Assembly (NCBI RefSeq): GCF_900537065.1
Contig: NZ_UNRC01000006.1
Coordinates: 104,835 to 168,834, forward strand
Length of the DNA: 64,000 nucleotides
Reading direction: 5' to 3'
Origin: Sphingorhabdus sp. Alg239-R122
GTDB taxonomy: Bacteria > Pseudomonadota > Alphaproteobacteria > Sphingomonadales > Sphingomonadaceae
Shown here: one piece after another, positions 27,344-37,153 of the stretch
Layout of the letters: the number at the start of each line of letters is the position of its first letter
Position numbering within the stretch: the stretch's first letter is position 1
Notes under the pieces: model-generated
The model's database searches: none
Told to the model about the DNA's origin: nothing
The model's input: the letters and a program-made list of their open reading frames with translations, nothing else
Position numbers and translations under genes: made by a program

Positions 27344-29653
27344 ATGCCAGCAGACACAGCCGAAGGCCGCAAGTTGCAGGTTGCCAGCGCCAGACCGGAA
27401 GATAGCGGGCGCGGACTTGCCCGGATCAGCCGGGATATCATGACGGAAATCGGTGTAATGGAAGGTGACGTCGTGGAAATTGTCGGCAAGCGCTCCACAC
27501 CTGCGCGCGCAGTTTTACCCTATGCCGAAGATGAAGGCCTGGAGCTGGTTCGCTTGGACGGATTACAGCGCGCCAATGCGGGCATTGGTTCAGGGGATTT
27601 TGTCCGCATCAAGAAATCAGAAGCCAAGCCTGCCAAGCGTGTTGTACTGGCACCTGCACAAAAGGATTTACGGTTGCAGGGGAATACGGGCGCTCTCAAG
27701 CGTACATTTGCGGGGCGGCCTATTACGGCCGGCGATTTTGTCGCGACACATGGCCAGCAAAGGGTTGATCGCGGCGATATGCCGCCACAGCTACAGCAGA
27801 TGCTGGCGGCACCAGCCTATGCATTGGCCGAAATCAGGCTGGTGGTCGTATCGACCGCGCCGCAGGGATTCGTGCATATTGATGCCGATACCGAAGTTGA
27901 GCTGCGTCCAGAATATGAAGCGGCGACTGAAATGCGCCGCGCCGATGTCACCTATGATGATATTGGAGGGATGGTCGAGACAATCGACCAGCTCCGCGAG
28001 ATGGTGGAGTTGCCGCTGCGCTATCCCGAGCTGTTCACCCGGCTGGGTGTTGACCCGCCGCGCGGTGTATTGCTGCATGGCCCTCCGGGTACCGGCAAAA
28101 CGCGGCTGGCGCGTGCGGTCGCCAATGAAAGCGATGCCAATTTCTTCCTGATCAACGGCCCTGAGATTATGGGGTCGGCCTATGGTGAATCCGAAAAGAA
28201 ATTGCGCGAGATATTTGAGGAAGCTTCAAAATCGGCGCCATCCATCCTGTTTATCGACGAGATCGACTCGATCGCACCGAAACGGGAAAATGTGCAGGGC
28301 GAGGCGGAAAAACGCCTCGTTGCCCAGCTTTTGACCCTGATGGATGGCCTGGAAGCGCGCGTAAACCTAGTAGTGATTGCGGCGACCAACCGGCCCGATG
28401 CCATCGATGAAGCGCTGCGTCGTCCGGGACGTTTTGACCGCGAAATTATTGTCGGTGTGCCGGATGAGGCCGGACGCCGCGAAATATTTGCAATCCATAC
28501 CCGCGGCATGCCGCTGGCGGATAATGTCGATCTGAAAGAGCTGGCCCGCACCACATACGGATTTGTTGGTGCAGATATTGCCGCGCTGTCGCGTGAAGCA
28601 GCGATTGAGGCTGTGCGGCGGCTGATGCCAAAACTCAATCTGGAAGAAGGGACTATCCCCGCAGATGTGCTAGATACGCTGAGCGTGACGCGCGATGATT
28701 TTATGGAAGCGGTCAAGCGCGTTCAGCCATCAGCGATGCGTGAGGTCATGGTTCAGGCGCCTGATGTTGGCTGGAATGATATTGGGGGCCTTGATGATGC
28801 GCAGGCGCAGCTCAAGGAAGGGGTTGAATTGCCGCTCAAAAACCCGGATGCTTTTCACCGGCTCGGCATTCGCCCCGCCAAGGGCTTTTTGCTTTATGGT
28901 CCGCCGGGAACAGGCAAAACGCTGCTGGCCAAGGCGGTCGCCAAGGAATCAGATGCCAATTTTATTGCCACCAAGTCGTCTGACCTGCTGTCAAAATGGT
29001 ATGGCGAGAGCGAGCAGCAGATCGCCCGTCTCTTTGCGCGGGCAAGGCAGGTGGCGCCCTGCGTGCTGTTTATCGATGAGATTGATTCGCTTGTGCCTTC
29101 ACGCGGAAAGAGAGGTGCGGCCAGTTCAGGCGTAACGGACCGTGTCGTAAATACGCTCCTGTCCGAAATGGATGGGCTGGAGGAATTGCAGTCTGTAGTA
29201 CTTATTGGCGCGACCAATCGGCCAAATCTTGTTGATCCTGCATTACTACGGCCGGGCCGGTTCGATGAACTGGTCTATGTCACTGTGCCTGACGAAAAGG
29301 GCCGTCGCCGGATACTTGGCATCCACACCGATGAAATGCCGCTTGCGAAAGATGTTGACCTGGACAGCATAGCCGAACGCACCGATCGCTATACGGGTGC
29401 TGACCTGGAGGACTTGGTCCGGCGTGCGGGGCTTTTTGCGCTGCGCGAAAAGGGGTCGGATGTAGATGAAGTCTCCATGGCCAATTTTGAAAAGGCGCTG
29501 GAGGCATCACGGGCATCTGTCACGCCTGAAATGATCGAAGAATATGCCACCATTGAGAGCAAGCTGCGCGAAAAGGCGATGCGGGTTGATTCAATGGGCT
29601 TTGTGGCACCAGGCATGCTTAAATCCACACGCGAAAAAAAGCATGAAGACTGA
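27344..29653 (+). CDS. Cdc48/VCP-type tandem AAA ATPase
   Basis: The 769-residue protein has the full Cdc48 layout: an N-terminal double-psi barrel domain (about residues 8-190, [19 protein letters not shown]), D1 with Walker A GPPGTGKT near 246 and [13 protein letters not shown], and D2 with Walker A near 520 and [13 protein letters not shown]. Arginine fingers appear in [10 protein letters not shown] and [10 protein letters not shown]. Cdc48 extracts and unfolds proteins from complexes; it is universal in archaea and eukaryotes and patchy in bacteria. No proteasome or ubiquitin-like gene is near, so partners are unknown. It is the only gene of its transcript as far as visible. Confidence 0.92.
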   Translation: MPADTAEGRKLQVASARPEDSGRGLARISRDIMTEIGVMEGDVVEIVGKRSTPARAVLPYAEDEGLELVRLDGLQRANAGIGSGDFVRIKKSEAKPAKRVVLAPAQKDLRLQGNTGALKRTFAGRPITAGDFVATHGQQRVDRGDMPPQLQQMLAAPAYALAEIRLVVVSTAPQGFVHIDADTEVELRPEYEAATEMRRADVTYDDIGGMVETIDQLREMVELPLRYPELFTRLGVDPPRGVLLHGPPGTGKTRLARAVANESDANFFLINGPEIMGSAYGESEKKLREIFEEASKSAPSILFIDEIDSIAPKRENVQGEAEKRLVAQLLTLMDGLEARVNLVVIAATNRPDAIDEALRRPGRFDREIIVGVPDEAGRREIFAIHTRGMPLADNVDLKELARTTYGFVGADIAALSREAAIEAVRRLMPKLNLEEGTIPADVLDTLSVTRDDFMEAVKRVQPSAMREVMVQAPDVGWNDIGGLDDAQAQLKEGVELPLKNPDAFHRLGIRPAKGFLLYGPPGTGKTLLAKAVAKESDANFIATKSSDLLSKWYGESEQQIARLFARARQVAPCVLFIDEIDSLVPSRGKRGAASSGVTDRVVNTLLSEMDGLEELQSVVLIGATNRPNLVDPALLRPGRFDELVYVTVPDEKGRRRILGIHTDEMPLAKDVDLDSIAERTDRYTGADLEDLVRRAGLFALREKGSDVDEVSMANFEKALEASRASVTPEMIEEYATIESKLREKAMRVDSMGFVAPGMLKSTREKKHED

Positions 29654-29682
29654 TCCATATACCGGATTTGCTGCGGCCGGTG

Positions 29683-30141
29683 TTAGCCTTCTATGACCTT
29701 GGTTTCAGGGTGGTGCTTGTCGAGATGTTTGCGGATAATACGCAGGTTTTTCGTGTTGGAACGGTACAGGAAGTCGAACAGGTCGCCTGCAAGCGGTACG
29801 GCCCCGAGCAGGGCATCTATGCCGACATTGGCGGCCATGCGTGTCATCTGGAACTTGGACATGCCAAGGTTGCGGGCTTCCCATACCATGTAGGCGCCCA
29901 TTGCCGCGGTGATAATATCGCCGACAACGGGCACTAGTCCGACAATCGAGTCCAGCCCGACATGCCGGTTAATCCCGGGAATTACGAAGCTGCGTTCCAG
30001 CACAAGTTCAAGTGCTTCCACACGTTTACGGATGGCTGCTGGGTCTGTGCCAAGCTGCGGAAAATTCGCTTTGATCTGATCCAGTTGTTCCTGACTGACA
30101 TAGTCAGCCGGATTGTTCATTTTTTCGGGGCGTATTGCCAT
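29683..30141 (-). CDS. DUF4112 family membrane-associated protein
   Basis: 152 residues. The DUF4112 core, with IPGINRHVGLDSIVGLVPVVGDIITAAMGAYMVWEARNLG and GIDALLGAVPLAGDLFDFLYRSN, forms two hydrophobic glycine-rich segments (about residues 48-82 and 95-118), then a basic tail with KNLRIIRKHLDKHH. The function is unknown. ATG 30141 is chosen over 30147 because GGGAGG then has six bases of spacing. It starts 31 bases after the second binding-protein gene and probably ends that operon. Confidence 0.82.
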   Translation of the reverse strand: MAIRPEKMNNPADYVSQEQLDQIKANFPQLGTDPAAIRKRVEALELVLERSFVIPGINRHVGLDSIVGLVPVVGDIITAAMGAYMVWEARNLGMSKFQMTRMAANVGIDALLGAVPLAGDLFDFLYRSNTKNLRIIRKHLDKHHPETKVIEG

Positions 30142-30172
30142 CCCCATCCTCCCAAAAACCTTACCTTGCACT

Positions 30173-31675
30173 CTATTTGGGGATTACTGCCAGATTGGGC
30201 AAGGGGTGATAGCCAAGCGGGTTGAGCGCAAAGCCTTCATATTCCTCTTTTATCAGGCTCCAGCGTATGGGCTGTCCCAGTACAATAAAGCTGTGGTAAC
30301 TCGCCATACTCTGTTCCACCTGCGCCATTATCCGTGCGCGTTCGGAAAGGTCTATGGCGCTTTTGGCCTGTTTAAGCAGCGTATCGCCTTTTTTGTCGCA
30401 TATGTTCCTGCGCCCGCACGAAAGCTGATTGAGATACCAGGCCACGCCATTATAGCTTGCGACTTCATCAATCAGGCGCAAATCGGCATTGGCTGTATGC
30501 GCAACACGCTCACTGATCAGTCCGATGGCCTGCAAATCTCCGTTCACAGTTGCAAATAGCATGTCCGCACCGGGCCCCTGTGGCAGTGCGATGCGCAGAA
30601 CCGGCGTTTCGCCATTATTGGCAACCCAGCCATCAATGCGGCGCTTGGCGACTGAACGCCGCGCTGCCATGCCCAGATCGTTCCATGGTTCTTCGGCAAT
30701 GCTGTCATAATCGTCCACAAAGTCAGGAATGATCCTGTTGGTGATGTCTTCTGTCTCGATATTCAGGGCGGTGCGGAAACGGGAACGATCAACAGCCATG
30801 GAAATAGCTTCGCGTACCACACTATCAGACAGGAATTTACTGTCTTCAACAAATAGCAGGCCAAAAAGGCCGGATACCGGGTCAATCCGGATTTCGCTAC
30901 GGTTTACCTGAGCAATGCTGATCAGCGGTAAATTCTGAAACCGTCCGCCTGTGACAATTTCCGCAAAATCCATCTGATAGCGTGAAATGGCCTGCGCCGC
31001 TGTATCTGCGCGCAATGTAAGGGCAGGAATTTCAGGGTTTGGAACATCATCCGTATCTTCATCTCGTTCGTCAACGGGAACCATAAAATCAATACGTTGT
31101 CCCGTGACGACCTTTGTAAGAGGTCCGGTACCCAGGCCATTGCGGCTGATACCCATTTCAGGCTGTGCCAGTATTTGCAAAAGGTCTGGATCAGCGGAAG
31201 AAAGACGTATTTCGACGACCCGTCCAGTCATGGACCGTATGTCGCGTATTTCGCTTAAATCGCGCCCTAGGCGGCCCTGCCTTTCCATTTTAATGCGCTC
31301 ACGCAATGCGCCCGCGACTTGGCGCGCTGTCACTTCACTGCCGTCGGCCCACTTTGTATCTTTCAGTCGGAATATGAAGCTTTGTCCATCATCCGTGACG
31401 ATCCACCGCGCCGCCAGCGCGGGCACCAGTTGCCCGGTAGAATCATGTGCAACCAACCCCTGCGCCACGGCGCCGCGCACAAGGCGTGGACCTGGTGACA
31501 GGTTGCTACGCTCTGTGTTGAAAATGGATGAGTCGTTGTCAATTACCGAAATATCGAGTGTCTGGTCCGCGTTGCTACCGCAGGATGCCAGCAAGAGCGC
31601 CGTCATACCTGTGTAGCAGCGCATTTTGACAGACAGGGCGATATGTCCGGGCATGGTATCGGCAGCCTTCCTCAT
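30173..31675 (-). CDS. SBP family 5 extracellular solute-binding lipoprotein (second copy)
   Basis: A 500-residue periplasmic lipoprotein with the lipobox LLASC near residue 32. The family 5 (oligopeptide/nickel type) fold is read from LVPALAARWIVTDDGQSFIFRLKDTKWADGSEVTA and the C-terminal RARIMAQVEQSMASYHSFIVLGQPIRWSL. Its start overlaps the stop of the preceding related gene by four bases (ATGA), so the two are translationally coupled. It is strongly diverged from its partner and contains unusual insertions. No permease or ATPase gene is near. Confidence 0.8.
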   Translation of the reverse strand: MRKAADTMPGHIALSVKMRCYTGMTALLLASCGSNADQTLDISVIDNDSSIFNTERSNLSPGPRLVRGAVAQGLVAHDSTGQLVPALAARWIVTDDGQSFIFRLKDTKWADGSEVTARQVAGALRERIKMERQGRLGRDLSEIRDIRSMTGRVVEIRLSSADPDLLQILAQPEMGISRNGLGTGPLTKVVTGQRIDFMVPVDERDEDTDDVPNPEIPALTLRADTAAQAISRYQMDFAEIVTGGRFQNLPLISIAQVNRSEIRIDPVSGLFGLLFVEDSKFLSDSVVREAISMAVDRSRFRTALNIETEDITNRIIPDFVDDYDSIAEEPWNDLGMAARRSVAKRRIDGWVANNGETPVLRIALPQGPGADMLFATVNGDLQAIGLISERVAHTANADLRLIDEVASYNGVAWYLNQLSCGRRNICDKKGDTLLKQAKSAIDLSERARIMAQVEQSMASYHSFIVLGQPIRWSLIKEEYEGFALNPLGYHPLPNLAVIPK

Positions 31676-33231
31676 TCATGTGAGTCCTGCAGCGATAATG
31701 TAGCGCTTGGATGAATATTGGAAGCGTTATCTTGCCATCCCAACACACGCGGAGCCACAAGTGAGCGGGTAAGGTAATAGTAAAGCGGTATGACAGGCGC
31801 GTCGGCAATCAGGATCGTTTCGGCTCTCTGCATCTTTTGTGTCCGTTTTTCCGGATCAGCCTCCGCCATGGCTGTTGCCAATGCCTTGTCGAATTCAGGG
31901 TTGCTATAGCCCGAATAGTTTCCCGGCCCACTGCCTGACATATGGACCAACAGGAAATTTTCAGGTGCGGGGATATCCGCGATCCAGCCCGAACGCGCCA
32001 TGGTAAAATCACCACGCCGCATGCTGGCAAAATGCAGTGCCGCTTCGCTATTCAATATACGCGCCTCTATGCCCAGTTCTCCCCACATTGCGGCCAGGGC
32101 AACTGCCATGCGGCGGTGTTCGGTCGAACTGTTTATGCGGATGTCGAATGTGAGCGGGTTGTTGGGTGAATAACCCGCATCCAGAAGCAGGTCACGGGCC
32201 ATCTTGCGTCTTTTTTGCAAAGGCTTATTTGCCCAGTCTGGCTTGATTTCATCCCCGCCATAAAGCGCGGGTGGTACAACGCCCCATGCAGGGGGTGTAT
32301 GCAATATGGAAAGTTTGCGTGACAGCCATTCCCTATCGACTGACATAGACAAAGCCTGCCGCACGCGGCTGTCATCAAAGGGCGGTTTGCGGGTGCTGAG
32401 CGTGAAATAATAGCTACCAAGATAAGGGCCGCTGCGCACGGCATTACCCAGTTTTTCCCCTAGCCATTCATGCCGACTTTCCGGATAGTCAGTGGCGATG
32501 TCAGCGCCACCACCCATGAATAGGCGCATGGCGGTCAGGCTGTCTTCTACGGGTTTCCATCTTATGTTCGCTATGGCCACAGGCGCATCATGCCATGCCG
32601 GATTGGCGGCCAGTTGCAACTGGTCATTCAATCGCCAGCCTGTAAGCCGATATGCCCCGCTGGTGACGAGCGGGCGATCAGCTGTCCAGTCATCACCCTT
32701 CGCAGCAATAATGTGCAATGGCAGGGCGGCGAGAGCAGGATGTGCGAACAATGCAGGCAATTGCGGCATTGGCTGTTTAAGCTTTACTTTCACTACCTGA
32801 TCATCTGGTGCGGATATGCCGTCTATAACGGCGAAAAGCGGTATGTGCGGCGATGCAGTCTGCGCCGAGTGGAGCCTATCCCATACAGCCGGGAACAGTT
32901 CGGCTTTTATCGAGGTTCCATCGGAAAAATGCAACGCATCACGCAATGTGAATGTCCAGGTTAATCCACCATCGGAGACGCGCCAGCTTTCGGCCAACCC
33001 AGGAATGGTCTCTCCCATAGCGTTAAAGCGAGTGAGGCCCTCAAACTGGTCCATGGCCACACGCATGCTGGAAAGGTCACCATATTTTTGTGGGTCGAGC
33101 CCGCGTATCTCGGAGTCTGCGAGGCGCAGCAATGTATCTGCTGGTTTGTTATTGCTACCGATATCGGCAGGGCTGCATGACATCAGCGTAAGGCCCAAGG
33201 TTAGCCACAGAAGAGATATAATATGCTTCAT
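31672..33231 (-). CDS. SBP family 5 extracellular solute-binding lipoprotein (first copy)
   Basis: 519 residues with a signal peptide ending in the lipobox TLMSC. The conserved family 5 core is plain: LRLADSEIRGLDPQKYGDLSSMRVA, GLAESWRVSDGGLTWTFTLR, FSDGTSIKAELF, and near the end FDKALATAMAEADPEKRTQKMQRAETILIADAPVIPLYYY. It looks like an OppA-type peptide-binding protein. ATG 33231 is chosen because it yields a proper lipoprotein signal; the frame extends to 33303. It opens a three-gene minus-strand run with the second copy and DUF4112, without ABC permeases. Confidence 0.87.
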   Translation of the reverse strand: MKHIISLLWLTLGLTLMSCSPADIGSNNKPADTLLRLADSEIRGLDPQKYGDLSSMRVAMDQFEGLTRFNAMGETIPGLAESWRVSDGGLTWTFTLRDALHFSDGTSIKAELFPAVWDRLHSAQTASPHIPLFAVIDGISAPDDQVVKVKLKQPMPQLPALFAHPALAALPLHIIAAKGDDWTADRPLVTSGAYRLTGWRLNDQLQLAANPAWHDAPVAIANIRWKPVEDSLTAMRLFMGGGADIATDYPESRHEWLGEKLGNAVRSGPYLGSYYFTLSTRKPPFDDSRVRQALSMSVDREWLSRKLSILHTPPAWGVVPPALYGGDEIKPDWANKPLQKRRKMARDLLLDAGYSPNNPLTFDIRINSSTEHRRMAVALAAMWGELGIEARILNSEAALHFASMRRGDFTMARSGWIADIPAPENFLLVHMSGSGPGNYSGYSNPEFDKALATAMAEADPEKRTQKMQRAETILIADAPVIPLYYYLTRSLVAPRVLGWQDNASNIHPSATLSLQDSHE

Positions 33232-33414
33232 GAGCGCCAACACTATCGGCTTTCCGGTTTTCTGGCCATCCATAAACGATGCCGCAAATAAAGACTTTTG
33301 CACGCCTTCATCTGAAGCCTCGCATTGACGCCATCACGGCTTTGCGGCACTTTGGCTGGGTCAGCCTGTGACAGACCCTAAAAGGGCGGGGCGATATACG
33401 AGGAGGGTGTGGTG

Positions 33415-35310
33415 ATGCCGAAATATCAGAAAACAGCCATAGCGTTACTATGCGCCAGTGCGATGGCGTTTGCTTCATGTGGAGAAAATACTGGCACAAG
33501 GGGAAAGACCGAAGTCGCCAATAGCGCTTATCCCGAGCAGGTTTTTTGGGGTGACACGCATCTGCACACGTCGAACAGCATTGACGCCTTTGGTTTTGGC
33601 AACCGGCTGGATGCGGAATCCGCGCTGCGTTTTGCCCGCGGTGAGCAGGTGACGTCGACCAAGGGGACAGAGGCGAAACTCGATCGCCCACTCGATTTCC
33701 TAGTCATTGCGGATCATGCCGCCGCCATGGGTGCCACCAAGGCGCTGTATGAAGCGCCGCGCATGTTTATCCGTGATGATTTCCTGCTGCGCTGGTATGA
33801 CATGATGCACGAAAGCGAAGAAGGTTCACTGCGGGTTACGGCAGAGCTGATCGACGGGGCCGCCAATGGCACCCTGCCGGAAAGCCTGACCGATGCGGAT
33901 GCACAGTCAGAGCGTGTTGGTGACCTGTGGAGCGAGCACGGCAAGCTCATCGACGATTATAATGAGCCTGGCAAATTCACCGCGTTTATGGGTTTTGAGT
34001 ACACACCGATGCCGCAGGGCAACAACCAGCACCGCGTCGTCATGTTCCGCGATGACAGCGACAAAGTGACGAAAGTCATTCCTTTCGCATCGACCCTGTC
34101 CCAGGATCCAGAAGACCTCTGGGCTTATATGGACAACTATGAAGTGAATACAGGCGGCAAGGTACTGGCCATTCCGCATAACAGTAATGTGTCGGGCGGC
34201 ACCATGTTTGCCGCGACCAAGGCGGATGGCAGTCCGATTGACCGGGCCTATGCGGAAAGCCGCGCAAAACATGAACCGATTGTCGAAGTGACGCAGATCA
34301 AGGGGGATAGCGAGAGCCATCCCTTCCTGTCACCGAATGACGAGTTTGCGAGCTTTGGCGTCGCAGGATGGGACAAGGCCAATCTGAGTGCGACACTGGA
34401 AACCATCGATGACATGCAGGAGGCGAATTATGTCCGGTCCGCGCTCAAGAACGGCATGAAAATCATGCTGGATGTTGGCGTGAATCCGTTCAAGTTCGGC
34501 ATGATTGGTTCGACCGATTCGCACACATCGCTAGCGACGGCGGATGAAGATAACTTCTTCGGCAAGCATACCGGCAATGAGCCTTCGGAAAAGAACCGGG
34601 CGATCACGCCGCAGAATCTGGGCACGCGAATGGGGCGTTTTGGCTGGCACTATCTGTCGAGTGGTTATGCCGCCGTCTGGGCGACCAGCAACACGCGTGA
34701 AGCGATTTTCGATGCGATGCAGCGGCGCGAAACCTATGCCACCACCGGACCGCGCATGACCGTACGGTTGTTCGGCGGCTGGGATTTTACCGCCGAGGAC
34801 ATGGATGCCGACTGGGTGAAGGCGGGCTATGCGCGCGGCGTTCCCATGGGCGGTGGTTTGAGCGGAGGGGAGGGCAAGGCGCCCGCATTTCTGGTCAGCG
34901 CGCTGATGGATCCGGAAGGGGCGAATCTGGACCGGGTGCAGATTGTCAAAGGCTGGGTTGATGCGGGCGGTGAAGTGCGGGAAAAAATCTACGATATCGC
35001 CTGGAGCGATATGGAAAACCGGCGGCCCGGTGCGGATGGAAAAATTCCGGCTGTGGGCAGCACGGTGGATTTGAGCAAGCCCGGCTACGACAATTCCATC
35101 GGCGCGGCGGAGCTTGCGACATTCTGGCAGGACCCTGATTTCGATGCGGACAATCAGGCATTTTACTATGTCCGTGTGCTGGAAATACCTACCCCGCGCT
35201 GGCCAGTCTATGATGCCGTGAAATATGGCTTCACCTTGCCGGATGAGGTTATCAAGGTGCATCAGGAACGCGCCTATAGCTCGCCCATCTGGTATAGTCC
35301 GAAAGGCTGA
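33415..35310 (+). CDS. DUF3604 (PHP-like) lipoprotein
   Basis: 631 residues. A lipoprotein signal ends FASC. The DUF3604 domain fills the rest, with probable metal ligands in VFWGDTHLHTSNS (HxH), FLVIADHAAAMG, IPHNSN and IGSTDSHTSLA, resembling a PHP-type phosphoesterase active site. The reaction is unknown. The ATG at 33415 is selected over two GTG codons just before it because AGGAGGG then lies seven bases away. It is the first of three close genes with the PPIase and HupE/UreJ-like protein. Confidence 0.87.
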   Translation: MPKYQKTAIALLCASAMAFASCGENTGTRGKTEVANSAYPEQVFWGDTHLHTSNSIDAFGFGNRLDAESALRFARGEQVTSTKGTEAKLDRPLDFLVIADHAAAMGATKALYEAPRMFIRDDFLLRWYDMMHESEEGSLRVTAELIDGAANGTLPESLTDADAQSERVGDLWSEHGKLIDDYNEPGKFTAFMGFEYTPMPQGNNQHRVVMFRDDSDKVTKVIPFASTLSQDPEDLWAYMDNYEVNTGGKVLAIPHNSNVSGGTMFAATKADGSPIDRAYAESRAKHEPIVEVTQIKGDSESHPFLSPNDEFASFGVAGWDKANLSATLETIDDMQEANYVRSALKNGMKIMLDVGVNPFKFGMIGSTDSHTSLATADEDNFFGKHTGNEPSEKNRAITPQNLGTRMGRFGWHYLSSGYAAVWATSNTREAIFDAMQRRETYATTGPRMTVRLFGGWDFTAEDMDADWVKAGYARGVPMGGGLSGGEGKAPAFLVSALMDPEGANLDRVQIVKGWVDAGGEVREKIYDIAWSDMENRRPGADGKIPAVGSTVDLSKPGYDNSIGAAELATFWQDPDFDADNQAFYYVRVLEIPTPRWPVYDAVKYGFTLPDEVIKVHQERAYSSPIWYSPKG

Positions 35311-35321
35311 CCCACGCTGCC

Positions 35322-36155
35322 ATGACATTCGCCGGTTTTGTCAAGTTTCTGGTTCGCGAACCGCTGGTGCACTTCCTGCTTGCGGGCGGGCTTGTCTTTG
35401 CGCTTTATGGATGGAGCGGAGCCGGGCGTGATGCCGAAACTTACCGAATTACGGTAAGTGAGGAAGAAATCCGCACTCTGGCCGCAAACTGGATGGGCAC
35501 TCGGCAGCGTCCGCCGACCAAGGCGGAAATGAAGGGCCTGATTGAGAGCCGTATCCGTGAGGAAATTTTTTACCGCGAAGCGCTCAGGCTGGGATTTGAC
35601 CGTGATGATGTGATTGTCCGCCGCCGGATGGCGCGTAAGATGGAGTATCTGGCCGAACAACAGGCGAATACGGATGATCCAGGTGATGCCGTGTTGCAGA
35701 CATATCTGGAGGTCAACCCGGAGGTATATGGCGGGAATTCTGTAACCAGTTTCCAGCAGATATATATGGGCCGTGACGCGGTGGAAGATGCACCAGAAAC
35801 ACTGCGCAGCCTTAATGCCGGGACGATTGATCCCGGTAGCCTCAGGCAGAAAATTTCACTTCCCGCACGGGTTGAAAATGCAGATAAAGATGCGATTGCA
35901 CGGCAGTTTGGTAGCGCTTTTGCTACTCGGTTGAATGATATTGAAACAGGCGCATGGACAGGCCCGGTAGAATCCGGTTTTGGCTGGCATCTTGTACGGA
36001 TCGATAGCCGTACTGCAGATGATACTGTCAGGCTTACCGATATCCGGCAACGTGTTCTGAACGATTGGCGCGCACAAAAGATCGCGGCGCAAAAGACAGC
36101 GGTTTATCGCGATCTGCGCAGGCAATATGACGTGCGTGTTGCGTCTTTCCAATGA
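35322..36155 (+). CDS. SurA/parvulin-like peptidyl-prolyl isomerase, membrane-anchored
   Basis: 277 residues with an N-terminal membrane anchor (about residues 10-31, PLVHFLLAGGLVFALYGW). An alpha-helical SurA-like region (EEEIRTLAANWMGTRQRPPTKAEMKGLIESRIREEIFYREALRLG is the characteristic part) precedes a parvulin-like domain near residues 145-245 that is short and weakly conserved. It should act as a periplasmic chaperone or isomerase, perhaps for its two operon partners. It overlaps the next gene by four bases (ATGA). Confidence 0.82.
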   Translation: MTFAGFVKFLVREPLVHFLLAGGLVFALYGWSGAGRDAETYRITVSEEEIRTLAANWMGTRQRPPTKAEMKGLIESRIREEIFYREALRLGFDRDDVIVRRRMARKMEYLAEQQANTDDPGDAVLQTYLEVNPEVYGGNSVTSFQQIYMGRDAVEDAPETLRSLNAGTIDPGSLRQKISLPARVENADKDAIARQFGSAFATRLNDIETGAWTGPVESGFGWHLVRIDSRTADDTVRLTDIRQRVLNDWRAQKIAAQKTAVYRDLRRQYDVRVASFQ

Positions 36156-37150
36156 GGTTTTTCCGCTATCTGTTTGTCTTTCTCACGTTGTGTATGACGA
36201 TCCTGCCTGCACAGGCGGATGAGATACGTCCCGGCTATCTCGAATGGACCGAAACAACATCGGGTGAATGGCAAGTCCTGTGGAAAGCGCCACTGAATAG
36301 TCGCATCGTCAGCGCGGGCGCGCCGGTCATTCCTGAAAGATGCAGGCAGGAAAACGAACCGCGGCAGGAATTTACTGCGGCGGCGCGGCTTACCACTTAC
36401 ACCCTGCAATGCGGTGACTTACAAGGCATGGTGCTTGGCATGGCTGGGCTTGATGCCGATGATGCGAACATATTGCTGCGGGTGCAGCCGCTTGATGGCG
36501 CGCTGCAGACATTGCAGCTCACAGCGGCTCAGCCGGTTGTCACGCTGCTTGAAGCTGCGCACGCCGAGAATGTGGCCTGGACCTATTTCGTGCTTGGTAT
36601 GGAGCATATATTGGCGGGGTTCGATCATTTGCTGTTTGTAATCGCGCTTGCCCTGTTGTTGCATGCCGGGCGGAACGGCGCGTTATGGCCCATTGCAAAA
36701 GCGGTGACAGCCTTTACCGTGGCGCATTCGCTGACCCTGGCAGGTACGACACTTGGCTTTGTCTCCTTACCCATCTGGCCGGTTGAGGTGGTCATTGCAC
36801 TGTCGATTATTTTCCTTGCCGTGGAAGTGGTAAAATCGCGAAATGAAGCTCCACGTTTGTCACAGCGCTTGCCATGGATTGTCGCTTTCCTGTTCGGACT
36901 GCTCCATGGTTTTGGCTTTGCAGGCGCGCTGGCCGAAATTGGCTTGCCAGAGGGAGACGTGCCGATGGCGCTGCTCACATTCAATCTAGGCGTCGAGGCT
37001 GGCCAGTTACTGATTGTCGCCGCCGCTTCGGCGTTATTATGGCTGATCTTCCGCAGGGACAAGTCTAGCTATAAAGCAATCCGCATAACTGCCGCCTATG
37101 CCATTGGCATTACAGCATGTTTTTGGTTTATTGAGCGATTGATTTCGTAG
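36152..37150 (+). CDS. HupE/UreJ-2-like membrane protein
   Basis: 332 residues. The signal peptide (ending AQA) and a periplasmic domain (about residues 24-140) precede six or seven transmembrane helices with the HupE/UreJ signature: GMEHILAGFDHLLFVIALALLL, FTVAHSLTLA, PVEVVIALSIIFLAVEV, LLHGFGFAGALAEIGLP and FNLGVEAGQL. The histidines suggest metal transport (nickel or cobalt in the namesakes), but no hydrogenase or urease genes are present. It is coupled to the PPIase and converges on the CitE-like gene with three bases between stops. Confidence 0.88.
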   Translation: MRFFRYLFVFLTLCMTILPAQADEIRPGYLEWTETTSGEWQVLWKAPLNSRIVSAGAPVIPERCRQENEPRQEFTAAARLTTYTLQCGDLQGMVLGMAGLDADDANILLRVQPLDGALQTLQLTAAQPVVTLLEAAHAENVAWTYFVLGMEHILAGFDHLLFVIALALLLHAGRNGALWPIAKAVTAFTVAHSLTLAGTTLGFVSLPIWPVEVVIALSIIFLAVEVVKSRNEAPRLSQRLPWIVAFLFGLLHGFGFAGALAEIGLPEGDVPMALLTFNLGVEAGQLLIVAAASALLWLIFRRDKSSYKAIRITAAYAIGITACFWFIERLIS

Positions 37151-37153
37151 AAT

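Noticed and set aside
36152..37150. HupE/UreJ-like gene as part of a hydrogenase or urease cluster
   Set aside because: No hydrogenase, urease or nickel-chaperone gene is in the window; its partners are DUF3604 and a PPIase.
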